Source of the DNA: Tetragonia tetragonoides
Taxonomy: Eukaryota; Streptophyta; Magnoliopsida; Caryophyllales; Aizoaceae
Reading direction: 5' to 3'
Length of the DNA stretch: 64,000 bases
Assembly: GCA_038025085.1 (NCBI GenBank)
Contig: CM076148.1
Location: 35,919,691-35,983,690 of the forward strand
Position numbers and translations under genes: made by a program. This document shows, piece by piece, positions 48,701 to 58,975 of the stretch; the stretch's first letter is position 1, and each line of letters begins with the position of its first letter. The notes beneath the pieces were generated by a model. The model did not search any database. It saw only the letters and a list, made by a program, of their open reading frames with translations, and was not told the DNA's origin.

Positions 48701-49187
48701 TATGCGAGACGCAGGTCCGAGCATTTGGAGCCTTGGGGTATGTTCTGACGTCCTCCTTCCTGATAAGAGAAAACATACTTGCTCTGGTAACAAATCACAT
48801 CCTTTTCTATTCCAAGCTCCTTTCTTGTTAAACGTAACATGCACCTGACATTGTCATGCATTCGTTTGTAGATCACGGTCAATGTCCATGCTACTCTCAC
48901 CTTAATATTCAACTCATTAGGCATTAATGCCGTTCCATCAATGAGTACAATATATGCAATATTTGGTACTCTGGTAAGTCTTGCTATATCTATCTAAACT
49001 TTGAGGCAATAGAAATGAAATACTAGTATCTTATGAACTTGTTTGACTGTTTCTCTTTGTCTGGCAGCTCTTGCTTAATTGCAGCTGCTTCGTGTTTTTA
49101 TTGCACATCCTGTATTCTTTGTTCTTGGCCAGGCTTGGGATGAAGAAATCCCTAATGTTGCCGAGATGGCTAGACAATGCGTTGTAG
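42734..49187 (+). CDS. Predicted plastid integral membrane protein (DUF2232-like), eight exons
   Basis: Exons that join in frame: 42734-43114, 46729-46809, 46899-46958, 47178-47221, 48565-48607, 48715-48786, 48872-48973 and 49068-49187, all with GT-AG introns, giving about 300 aa. The N terminus (MSSLVNSIQLKLHHYHHHPL and following Ser/Pro-rich residues) looks like a chloroplast transit peptide. The mature part begins near SPVYQNTLRLVECSMFAAVAGLAYIL and has several hydrophobic helices: NYFGCFFALPIVISSMRWG, VATAVLLLVLSGPVKALTY, LMHGLLGFTMGSLW, VRAFGALGYVLTSSFLI, and a last span LLLNCSCFVFLLHILYSL, ending LPRWLDNAL. This layout matches a cyanobacterial/plastid membrane family I recall as DUF2232; function unknown. 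An in-frame ATG at 42671 is an alternative start. Intron 1 (3.6 kb) holds a LINE remnant. Confidence 0.88.
43870..43990 (-). mobile_element. SINE-like fragment in intron 1
   Basis: On the minus strand ccaggtttgagtcccc resembles a B box, followed by ggttgttaatttcagggccc and ttggacacctatgtt. It looks like part of a tRNA-derived SINE, but the A box and TSD are not clear. Confidence 0.4.
45440..46248 (+). mobile_element. 5'-truncated LINE remnant in intron 1
   Basis: Broken frames spell the C-terminal part of plant LINE ORF2: SWDLCLRRNPLDCKVGEF, then WVWMG, CTFSYKSF, WKSKATLKVRAFIWTKAF, HLLLHCEMDWGRLF and finally ALLWCLWFERNSRVFSGVS. These match zf-RVT and the segment that follows in L1 elements. 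It ends at an A-rich run (46239-46248). Several stops and frameshifts show it is old. No transposition function remains. Confidence 0.8.
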
Positions 49188-51660
49188 AGTCTGTTGCCTC
49201 CTACTTTGGGGCTATATGCCTCTATCCGGAGCTCCTCGTCGTGTTTTTATTGCACGTCCTATCAGTCCCTTGGCTGTGAGATGCTGCCTGTAGTAGTGTA
49301 CTACTAAATGTCAATGGATAGTTAAGTCACTTCGCTACACCAGATTAAGCATATCACTATATAGAATTTACAATCATTTACAGCTTGTACATCTCAATTG
49401 GTTTTGTTGTATCATAGAGAGCAGTGAATAAGGTAGACATAATTGTCTTGATGTAAAGATTGAGTTTACAGCGCCATATTCCACATGAACCTATCACTTA
49501 AATAATATTTGAGTTTCGATATAATTCACAATGTGCCAATGTAAAGATTTCAATGCATATGTTCAAATAAGTATTGAAGAAAACGGATCCTAAGTTTCAT
49601 ACTCTAATCTTAACTATTAAATAAGAATGACTAAAATGTCCTCTAATCTTAACTATAGTAATGAGTTGGTGTTCATAAATAGCTTAATCTAAGGAGAAAC
49701 TTCGAAGAATAACAATTCATATTGGAAGTACTTTCTTCTCGCCAATTTGAGAGAAGTGCTCGGTGTAGTAGCAATTAAATGGGAGTCGAGAGGGCCACAA
49801 CAGACATATGGCGCAGTAGTAAATGATGGATCTATAAGAATGACATCGAGTTTAGATAACAAAAGATCCAAGATTTGATTCCTAACTGTAAAGTACATCT
49901 CGTGACGGCGTGACTAACCTTTTCCATGAGAGTACAAGATGGTTCATGGGGGTGCCCAAAAAAAATGTAATCCCTTTCTTTGAATGGGAGTCTAAGAGAT
50001 GTTTAAATTCTTTCTTTAATCTTGAGATTGAAAGTTTGATATATTTGTGTCTTTCTCGGTGAGTTCTCCTCTACAATAACATCAATTGTTTGAAACCGAA
50101 ATGAAAAGGGCGTGGTAATCTACAATTTTATAAACGTGATTACGTGAACAATCAGGTTTTGGTCTACACAAAGGACATGGTAGTCTTCAATGAACGCACT
50201 TTTTCTACACAACTTGTTTTGTTTTTTTTGCTTCAAAGACGCATGTAATAGCCGTAAATTATATGTATTGGGTAAGTCAACTCATTTTTAATGGGCTGAC
50301 AAGCTTAAAAAAAGGAGAAAACCCGTCCTGCAAAGAAAGATAAAAAAGCTTTTATTCTCCTTATATAAATAAGAATTTAAATTCCTGATCACTGTTACCA
50401 CTTGAGGTCCGAGTCCCACCTCATCCTCTTCTACACAACTTGTTTGTCAAATCAAACACGGACTCAAAAACTAGTGTCAAGTTTCCACTGACACGCATGG
50501 CTAACATTTGTCAAAGCAGTGGGCATGGCTAACATTTGTCAAAGCAGTGGGCATGGCTAACATATGTCATACCGCCAAGTTGGCTTTTACTTCACTTTTC
50601 CATTTCGATGCCAACGGCATGGATAGTTTGATTCCACCACCAATATCATGTTTAAAAAGACAAAAAAAAAAAAAAAAAAAACACAAAGGCAGTAGAGTTT
50701 TATGTTGTCACTTGTCACTTGCTCGTGAAAATATAGCTTAGTAAGAACTCATGTTCAATTGCGTGACTGTACAGCCTTGAATCTTTTTAGGGAGTCGTAA
50801 TCATTAAAACCTTAAAGGAAAGCCAAAATTATGTTCTTTGCATATGAGACGAAACTCAAAAGTGGGACATTTTACACGAAGAAGTTGTACATCAACAAAA
50901 CCAATTGCAACACAAAATACTCGAATGAAGGTGATACCAATAATCTTCCGGACATATATGTAACAACCTTTTATGGTCCCTCAAGTAAGGTTTCAAAATC
51001 GAACACCTGTAAGGCTGTAATAAAACATAGATATTGCATTAGGAGGTGTTTGGCCTAACTTTTTAGAAGTTTTAACTAGTTTCTTATTTATCCTCACAAG
51101 TCATCCTCCGCTGCCTCCTCGGCCCTATCACCCACCAGGAGGACAATAACTACAAGTTTCAAATTGGTTGAGTTTATACTTCTTGACCCAGTAAAGGAGG
51201 TTGTAACTTCTAAGAAGCTAAGATAGAGTAGGGATGAGGGCGATCGAGCATTCGAGAACGTGTTTGTGAGAGACAATAGAGGAGTTTTGAAGTCCACAAA
51301 AAATTAAAGCAAACACGCGCTCTTAATAGTCCATGTAACGTGGAAGTAAAACTTTCAAGAAGCCTCAAGCCTAGACCTATGTATTGATGAAACAAAAACT
51401 GCATGTGCAATGAAAAACGAGATGAGATCCTCTTCAATCACTTTCTCCAATTAATTCTTCCAATACCTCACAAAACATAAAATAAATTGAAACAAATCTA
51501 GTCTAATCTGAACGTTGCAATTTCAATAATTCAAACTATGTGAAAAAGGGACACTTTTTGTAATATGTTTTTGATACTCCTACTTTTTAGTCCAATTGTA
51601 TCAATATTCGTTTAAAATGTACTAGCGGTATTCTTACGATCAGACCGTCTTATATAAGGG
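49188..51660. other. Intergenic sequence downstream of the membrane-protein gene
   Basis: The first 300 bases probably include the 3' UTR; a phrase gtgtttttattgcac of the last exon recurs at 49239. At 50486-50570 the 27-bp unit gcatggctaacatttgtcaaagcagtg is repeated about 2.7 times. No other gene is seen; the short frames at 50508, 50831 and 51094 lack support. Confidence 0.5.
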
Positions 51661-51679
51661 TGTGTTCTTTTTCATTTAT

Positions 51680-51940
51680 TGGATCTTACTCAATCAGTAG
51701 AAATCAGTGGCAAGACCTTACTAAATCAGTGAGGATCAGTGGAAGGACCTTACTCAATCAGTTAATATCAATGGCAGGGCCCACATTCCTACTCACAGAA
51801 TTAGTAGCACGACCTTATTGAATCAGTGGAAATTAGTGGCAGGACCTTACTCAATCCGTGGAAATTAGTGGCAGGATCTTACTCAATCAATGAAAATCAA
51901 TAATAGAACCTTACTCAATCAGTGGAAAATCAGTAGGGAA
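51680..51940. repeat. Degenerate minisatellite, ~30-35-bp unit
   Basis: Units around the core ggaccttactcaatcagtgg aaatcagtggca repeat about seven times with substitutions over about 260 bp. A non-matching segment near 51780-51800 interrupts the array. Confidence 0.85.
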
Positions 51941-52252
51941 AAAAAACAACCTAAATAAAGTTTGGTAAACATGTGTTAACTTCACAAGGACTGAAAATAA
52001 GGCAGATGGAGTTGATGGAGAACAACAGCACAAAAAAGAAAGATAGTTTGGTGGTTAGAAAATCATCAGGTGAGTGACACCACGCAATAGGCTATATTTA
52101 TGGCAACATTAAATTTGTACTTTGAATGTAAAAACTTCATTTTCAATGTGAAGCAATTTGGACCGCAGAAATTGGTGTGCACCTGAATGCGTGTCCAATT
52201 GTAAAACAGAGCAAAAAAGGGTCCCCGGTATAATTGGGGGACAGAGCATCGA

Positions 52253-52300
52253 GAGGAAAGAGGAGAGAGGAGAGAGGAGAGAGGAGAGAGGAGAGAGAAA
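52253..52300. repeat. Purine microsatellite (gagagga)n
   Basis: Six or so units of the 7-mer agaggag/gagagga make a 45-bp purine-only strand, which could adopt a triplex-type structure. Confidence 0.9.
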
Positions 52301-52599
52301 AGGGCTCAAATGCAATGATAGCCACGAAAAGCTCCAAATAAGCATGACTCACTGACTCACTCACCCTACCACATAATCTATATCTACCTTTTCTCCCCCC
52401 ACGAGAATCTGATTCTCTCTCTCTCTGTCTCTCAACTTGTGACTCCGTGACTTGTGCTTCGAATTCGATTCACCTCATCCGTCGAACAAACACACCACGC
52501 CTCAAGACAAATCAAACTCCTCCATCACCTTCCACGAAATAGGAAAATCAAACTTTATTTTAGTGGTAAAAGGGTCATTTTCATATAATAAAAGTTATA

Positions 52600-52895
52600 G
52601 CCGGCAAAAACTGACCCGACTCGATGACCGACCTACCACAGACCCGGCTGAAATCCGACCCGAAAAGGTTCAAACTCGAAATGACCTGATCCGTTTTGAC
52701 GCGAGACCGAAATGACTCGACTCGAACCCGAAAGTTGTGAGATAACATTTGTCAAACTCGTTGGTTAACCCGAAATCAAATCTGTATTTGACCTGATATA
52801 TTCAACCCGTATTTGACCTGACTTGTATCTAACCCGACTCGTATTTGACCGACTCGAACCCGACCTGACAGACCCGTTTGTCAGGTCTATATAGA
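52600..52895. repeat. acccgactcg-rich repeat
   Basis: A dense array of gacccgac, cgtatttgacctga and aacccga words. The right end cagacccgtttgtcaggtct resembles the terminal repeat of a common plant MITE, but I see no matching left end. It is low-complexity and non-coding. Confidence 0.5.
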
Positions 52896-53106
52896 ATACA
52901 TAGATTTGTATGAGAAGGGATTAGTAGTCATAAAGAGTGGGTGAGTTCTTTAGCGCTTATTCGACCAGTTCAGTTCAATTAAGTAGAGATTTCGAAAAGA
53001 AAAAAAAAATAGTGATTTCGAGTCATTCTATTCAGTAGTGATATTGTGACAATTCAGTAATGTTCAGTCTACTAATGTGGTATTCAGTTTAGAAACGTAA
53101 ACATAA

Positions 53107-53312
53107 GGCCTGTTCTCCTCAACTTCCCCCTGAAGTATTCAGTAAAATTCAGTTCAGTTCAGTAAAAAGAAGTTCAGTTCAAAAAAAATCAGTAGAGTTC
53201 GATAAACCAAAGAATAAATTTACTCTTTGTAATTGTAGATTCAGTAAAAATAAGTTCAGTTCAGTAAATTTCAGTTCAGTTCAGTAAAAAGAAGGTGAAG
53301 AGAACAACCCCA
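53107..53312. mobile_element. MITE of the ttcagttcagt family, 206 bp
   Basis: Ends ggcctgttctcctcaacttc and (complement) tggggttgttctcttcacct are imperfect inverted repeats. Flanking TAA occurs at 53104-53106 and 53313-53315, consistent with a PIF/Harbinger-type element. The interior is mostly cagttcagtaaa words. Confidence 0.65.
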
Positions 53313-53465
53313 TAATGTGTATTATACGCACTCTTTTTTGTGTGTCTATGTCTCTGCTTATATGAGATGGTTTTAATTGTCAATTTGTCATAACAAAATC
53401 ACAATTATTTTTGTAGAAACTCACATATTTCACAATAATACAGTTTTACATAGTCGCCGTTGTTT

Positions 53466-53650
53466 TTTTTTTTTTTTTGGTTTGACCACAGGTTCACCCA
53501 AGCCTTTTGGGTCAAGAGTAATCCTGTTCGCATTGAGTTGGCCTATAAAGGGATAAAGTGCTCCCACTAAACAGTTTTTCCATTCACAAGATTCGAACCC
53601 TCGACTTTGCTTAAGTGATGAGAGTGTCAAATCACTCAGACCAACCCGTA
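53466..53650 (-). mobile_element. tRNA-derived SINE, minus orientation, 10-bp TSD
   Basis: On the minus strand the head carries an A-box-like ttggtctgagtgatttg and a B-box gggttcgaatctt, and the element ends with a poly(A) (the T run at 53466-53479). It is flanked by a perfect 10-bp repeat gccgttgttt (53456-53465 and 53651-53660). It is a third SINE family in this window. Confidence 0.85.
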
Positions 53651-54194
53651 GCCGTTGTTTAAATATACGGAGTAGGAATAACTTTAGATAAAGACCTTAA
53701 ACTAAAGGTAAAATTGCCATGATTTGCCCATCACCTTCACTCAACCCAATTCTTTTTGACATGATTTGCTAATTGTTATCAATGTCCCCCACCCATAACT
53801 AAAGTATGATTCACATTAATCCTTTGTATATATGTTGTCTTTATCTTCTATCTTTTTTTTTTTACTTTTCAAATTTGTGGACAAAAAAGTAATATAGAAG
53901 TGGTGAAGCTTGGAAGAATTTGAGTGGTCATCTCTGATGAGTAGTCCATGGTCGCTATCTATGGTAGGAGAAACCGAGAAAGTAATAAGAGTGTTGAGAA
54001 TAGGGAAGAGGAATATGCCAATATGGTATTGATAGGTTGTATAACCAAAAGATATATCATTAGTGAGTGGGTTCCAAATAAAATAGAAGAGTAAAACAAG
54101 CTCAATTGTTTTATTTTGTTTAGAACCCTTTTGGTGCAAACAACATCAAAAAAAAATAAAGCTAGTTCACACCTCCACCATATACCACGTTACT

Positions 54195-54580
54195 ATTCCC
54201 CGTACTGATTGGTGAATAATTAGGCACCTCAAAATGTATGATAATTGGCTAAGAAATTTAAACCTGCTCAATAATCAAAGTAAAATTATCTTAATTAATT
54301 AAAGATAAATGAGTCATTACCACTCAACCACACACCATTGGTTCAACCACACTACCCTTGATTAAACAACATGAAGTTTATGGATATATTCCCCGTACTG
54401 ATTGGTGAATAATTAGGCACCTCAAAATGTATGATAATTGGCTAAGAAATTTAAACCTGCTCAATAATCAAAGTAAAATTATCTTAATTAATTAAAGATA
54501 AATGAGTCATTACCACTCAACCACACACCATTGGTTCAACCACACTACCCTTGATTAAACAACATGAAGTTTATGGATAT
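54195..54580. repeat. Perfect tandem duplication, 2 x 193 bp
   Basis: 54195-54387 and 54388-54580 are identical by my reading, each running from attccccgtactgattgg to gaagtttatggatat. The junction carries only a short tat microhomology. Identity implies a very recent event or an assembly error. No gene in the unit. Confidence 0.95.
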
Positions 54581-54929
54581 GTTAAATCCAAAAGTCTCAA
54601 ATAGTTGTCATAATCCTCATTTTAATACTAGCCATGTAAAATTAAGCGTAATGATAGGAGCTTACTACATATATATTTGGTTTGTATTAGAAGTTCATAA
54701 ATCTAATTTTGGCATGATGGCAAAGAAGATGAATTGCTAAGTGAGATGCCCATGTGGCACATCCCTTTTGTATGTTTGTTTTTCTTGGATGCCATCATTC
54801 TTTTTGTATTTTACAAATAAAGAGAAAGATGGTGGGAAGGTTGGAAGATTTTAGATGATCTTGATATCATTGGTCTACAATGACTTAGTAAATCACTTTA
54901 AGGTAGTATTCACCATTTATCTTAGGTTC

Positions 54930-55175
54930 TGTTTGATTCACTTGGATAAAATTAAACTGAACTGAATTAAATTGATTTGATTTTAAACTTAATCGTTAAC
55001 CATTTAAAGATCGTCCATTGTATGGTTTGATGTCTTTCCAATGACATTGTTATCATCATAAAAAAAATTCAGAATAAAAAGTTATATGAGTCAAAGTTAC
55101 ACATGAACTAATAATCGAATTAAACTGGACTAATTGAACTGAATTTAAGTAAAATTAAGATGAATCAGAGAGAGG
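54930..55175. mobile_element. MITE of the ttcagttcagt family
   Basis: Begins ggttctgtttgattcacttg and ends with gatgaatcagagagaggc, an imperfect inverted repeat. The interior words match the flanks at 709-890 (gatgtctttccaatgacat, gaactgaattaaattgattt). Confidence 0.6.
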
Positions 55176-55534
55176 CTTAATCATTTCCAATATAGAATTA
55201 AGAGGTGTGACGAATCAAAATATCTCTCCATGGCGTACATTTGTGCTGCTATTTTAAATTGATGATGTTTAGAACCTTTGGAGAGTGACGTTCAACCCAC
55301 TATTCAAAATAATTGTAGAAATTTTATATGATGTGGTACAATTTTTTTTTTTAAACATATGATGTGGTACAATTGTGTACCCCTATTAGATAATTAATGA
55401 AATATTCTTATAAAAGTGGACTTTTATTTATATTCAACTAATTTCAAATAGTCTAGAACAGAGGTGATCCCTCATGAATATTGCTCCTCATTTTTATGTT
55501 TGTTTCTTTAGAAATTATTAAAATTTTAAGATAT

Positions 55535-55785
55535 TGGTACGTTTTTCAGAGCTTACACGGTTAGTTCAGTAGTGATCTCATGTAAATTCAGTGACTTGCA
55601 GTTCAGTCAAGTGATGTTCAGTTCAGTTAAATTATGTTCCGTGTAGAAACATACTTTTTGTCTCATATATCAACTTGTGTTCAATTCAGTTCAATAATGT
55701 CCAATTCGATTCACTAATGGACAGTTCAATTTAATTCAATGGTGTTTAATTCAGTTCAATTTCATCCCTAAAAAATGCACCCATT
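55535..55785. mobile_element. MITE related to the 449-708 element
   Basis: Left ggtacgtttttcagagctta and right (complement gggtgcattttttagggatg) resemble the ends of the element at 449-708. Interior words gttcagttca, agaaacatactttttgtctc and cacaagttgat-type phrases match it in inverse orientation. Confidence 0.6.
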
Positions 55786-55789
55786 ATGC

Positions 55790-56800
55790 TCCTATTATAA
55801 CCTAAATAAGAAAACCATTCGTCTAGATTTGGTAATGTTCAACTACACGACCTCCAAAAGGATACAAATCAACTATATTTCTTTCTTTCTTTCTTTATTA
55901 TTTGCTTTCAAGATGAAGTTGGAATCTCATAAATGAAAAAGCCAGAACAAGCATCCTATCCACGCACACAAAGAAAAAATGAAAAAAAAAATACATTGAT
56001 ACACAATTATGTTGTGTACAATAGGTTATGGATTCAAGTCCTACAATGAAACCTTTACATAAATTAGTTCATGAAATAGCTTATATGTACCTTAGGGGAT
56101 GCTACTTTACCCACACAAAGAGAGGATATATTCTCAATGTCTAAATGGAATCATTAAAAACTTCTCCTTTACAACATAAACAAAGGTTCTTCATCATCCA
56201 AATTCTAGAGTTGCATAGAAAAATGATGTGCACATTCCTCTAGAATTAACAAAATCTTGATATATTCAAATAATGCAAAACCTCTACCTTAGGTGGTCAA
56301 ATCATAAGACAATCCAAAATTCTAAAGATATTATGCTCATTTCTTAGCATGTATAAAAAAACAATTTATGTAGGTTTGGTAATGTTTAGCTATTTGAACC
56401 CGAAAAGGACACCGTCAATAATTTGTACAACGGCTCATGAATTTAAGTTTTACAATAAAACTTTCATTCCACATATTTCAATTAATTTCTTTTTTTCTTT
56501 CTCGTCGGCTTATATAGTAATTCTTGAAATACTTTTAACACACACAAAGAGGGAATATATCGTCATTGTCCCATGCGTCATGATAATTTTCTCCTTTACA
56601 ACATAAGAAAAACCTTCATCATCCTTATTCTAGAGTTGCATGCATAGTATAATGATGTACCCACATTCCTCTTTTAGAAGCAACATGATCTCAATTTATA
56701 CAAATAATGCTAAACCTCTAAAATTAGGTGGTCAAATCATAAGCCATCACTTCCCTTATCATGATTGTGCAATCTAATAAAGGTATGTCAACATAGTAAA
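55790..56800. repeat. Diverged tandem duplication, about 0.5 kb per unit
   Basis: Two adjacent units (about 55795-56345 and 56350-56800) share phrases in the same order: ggtaatgtt, cacacaaagagg, ttctcctttacaacataa, ttcttcatcatcc, tctagagttgcat, atgatgt, cacattcctct, caaataatgc, aaacctct, and aggtggtcaaatcataag. Divergence indicates an old event. No convincing coding sequence. Confidence 0.85.
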
Positions 56801-57369
56801 AATTCCATCCTACCAAAAACCAACCTTATTGAGGCCCAAATGTTTACAACACATAACATTTTTTAGTCTTTGTTTTCTTTTTTCTTTTTTGTTTTTTTTT
56901 TTGTTTTTTTTTTTTCCTTGTTTTTTTGGAGGTGTTATAGTCTTTGGTTAGCATACAACCACTAGTCTAGTAAGCATACAACCCACAAATGACACGATCA
57001 TTCTAGACCACAGAAAAATAAAACCCCAAAAACAAAAATAAAAAAGGAAAAGAAAATCAAATGTGAAATGAATCAAATGATACTCACATGATTTCTTATC
57101 CAAAAAATAGAAAAAAAAGAAATCCATTTTTTTAATGATTATCCGATATCTTTCCAATAAATAAACAAAATCTTTTCCGATAATAAAGGGCTACGTAACG
57201 TTACTTTAGTATTAAAAATAAAATAAAAAAGTAGAATAAGTCCAAAGGAGGCTAATTTTGTCATTATCAAATTGAATCAAAACCCTATTTTTATTTTATA
57301 ATTATTTTTTTAGGGCCCAGCTGAGTAGCCTCCACGAAAGCGCCAAGGGTAAATCTGGATTTTTTCACC

Positions 57370-57377
57370 TATATAAA
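57370..57377 (+). promoter_or_regulatory. TATA box of the AdoMet decarboxylase gene
   Basis: Sequence tatataaa in cacctatataaacag, about 25-35 bases before a likely transcription start near 57400. It is the only strong TATA box upstream of the leader with the conserved uORF. Confidence 0.75.
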
Positions 57378-57606
57378 CAGCTTGCTGGTTCTCAATTAAG
57401 AGAGAGAAAAAGCCTGATTCATTTTCGCAGAGCAAAATTATTTCCTCATCATATTTTCATAATCTCCCCAATTTTGCTTGCTTTCTCTCTCCTAGGGTTT
57501 CGATAATCTCTCAATTTTGCTATTAAATTTTTTCGGTGGTTTGGCTTTTGGAGAGTCAAATCGGTAATCGAAAACTCTTCTTCGGATTGATTTGTTTGAA
57601 TAATTT

Positions 57607-58534
57607 GTAAGTTCTTCGGTACCTTCTTTTGATTTTCGTTGTTGTTTTAGATCTGTAATTCTGTGTTTGATGTTTGTTTGTGTTTCGTTTATTGATTTGA
57701 TTTGTTAGGTTTTCGCTTGATTTGTTATTGAATATGAAATTGCTTGATCTTGTTTCTTTTGTCGTTCAAAAGAAATTATGGCTTTCTGTTAAAGATTTAA
57801 TTTTTCATAAATTTCCTTTGTTTTGATTGCTGTTTCTCTGTTAGAAATTTATCTTGTTTTAATATCTGCTGGCTTTTTTAATTTTCGATTGTATATAGAC
57901 GATGTTTTATACGATTGTATGATGTCAGCCGATTTGGGTGAAATAAAATCAATATAGTTTATTTATTTTGTGATAAAGTTTTGATGAAGCGATTGTTTTG
58001 AGCCACGTTTCTTGTACTCAAAACCCTAAATTGAAAATGACGATTCTGTTCTTCAAACCCTAATGAAGTATAATCATGAAAACCTAGAGTTCGCTAATTT
58101 TGTTTTTGTAAACCAACCAATTTTATTATTATTCAGTTTTGCATGTTAGGTAAAAAAGTTGAGATCTGTCTCCAGATGTTCAACTTATATATCAATTGAT
58201 TTTGGTTTTTAAACAGTTTTTTTCTTTTTGTATAAGTCTGCTTTGGATCTGTCTCATAGACATTCAAATGTTCAATTTATAGATCAATTGCTCTTCTGAT
58301 GATGTTTTCTCTTATCATTATTTATGTGTGTAATTTATTCAGTGTCCATCAGTTTAATTCATTTTTGCCCATGTATATAACTTTTGATAAAATGTCATGT
58401 ACAAAATTTGATGATTTTCATGTACAAAGAACTCAAATTGAAATGGATTTTCTTGATTTCTTGGTTATTTGATTTCCATTGATTGGGGCTTGTGAAATTC
58501 TGGGTTTCTGACAAGTTTTCTTTTATGATTACAG
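57607..58534 (+). other. Leader intron of the AdoMet decarboxylase gene
   Basis: A 928-bp GT-AG intron is inferred from gtaagttc at 57607 to ttatgattacag ending at 58534. It is T-rich as expected. A second leader intron follows at 58681-58780 and splits the small uORF. First-exon end is inferred. Confidence 0.65.
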
Positions 58535-58538
58535 GTGA

Positions 58539-58565
58539 ATGATCAATGGAGTCAAAGGGTGGTAA
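58539..58565 (+). CDS. Tiny upstream ORF of the AdoMet decarboxylase leader
   Basis: An 8-codon frame (ATG at 58539, TAA at 58563) begins seven bases before the ATG of the conserved small uORF and overlaps it in another frame. Plant AdoMet decarboxylase leaders are known for overlapping tiny and small uORFs; the tiny one controls how many ribosomes reach the small one. Here the tiny frame is longer than the few codons I recall for the family. Confidence 0.6.
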   Translation: MINGVKGW

Positions 58566-58801
58566 GAAAGATTCCAGTAGTAGTAGTAGTAAATCATTAT
58601 TCTCTCCACTCGGCTACAGCATTGAGGACATTCGACCAAAGGGAGGAATCAAGAAATTCAGATCTGCTGCTTACTCCAACGTATGCTTCTTTCTAATGTC
58701 ATCATTTTCATGGTTATATGATTGATTTGTTGAAACGATTATGAGTTACTTATCATGTTTTATATTTGATTTTCTTGCAGTGCGCTCGCAAGCCATCCTG
58801 A
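58546..58801 (+). CDS. Conserved small upstream ORF (CPuORF) of AdoMet decarboxylase
   Basis: Two exon parts, 58546-58680 and 58781-58801, encode a 51-aa peptide starting MESKGGKKDSSSSSS, with the core LGYSIEDIRPKGGIKKFRSA and the end SNCARKPS. This is the highly conserved peptide upstream of plant S-adenosylmethionine decarboxylases. In the family it causes polyamine-dependent ribosome stalling and so represses the main ORF when polyamines are high. The core is intact. The intron position after YSN and the stop TGA at 58799 fit the family. It ends 174 bases before the main start codon. Confidence 0.95.
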
Positions 58802-58975
58802 TATTTTTGGAAACCCCAGCCCTCGATCACATTAAGTGATCACAAGTAGTTATAGCTTTAGTAATTTCATTCTTAGAGTTCAAGTTCCTTTCTTCTTCTG
58901 TTTCCCTCTTTCCTCTCAGCTTCAGCTTAAGCTTCCTCTTTGCGTCTGTACCGTTCTCTACTAGTCAACGTAGCC

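Noticed and set aside
48664..48714. Exon candidate just upstream of 48715 in the membrane-protein gene
   Set aside because: It follows an AG, but joining it breaks the reading frame or adds residues unlike the family; the exon at 48565-48607 fits both phase and protein.
53430..53630. 66-aa minus frame
   Set aside because: It is a chance frame across a minus-strand SINE.
56860..56935. T-rich tract as a possible regulatory element
   Set aside because: Simple homopolymer-rich sequence with no specific motif.
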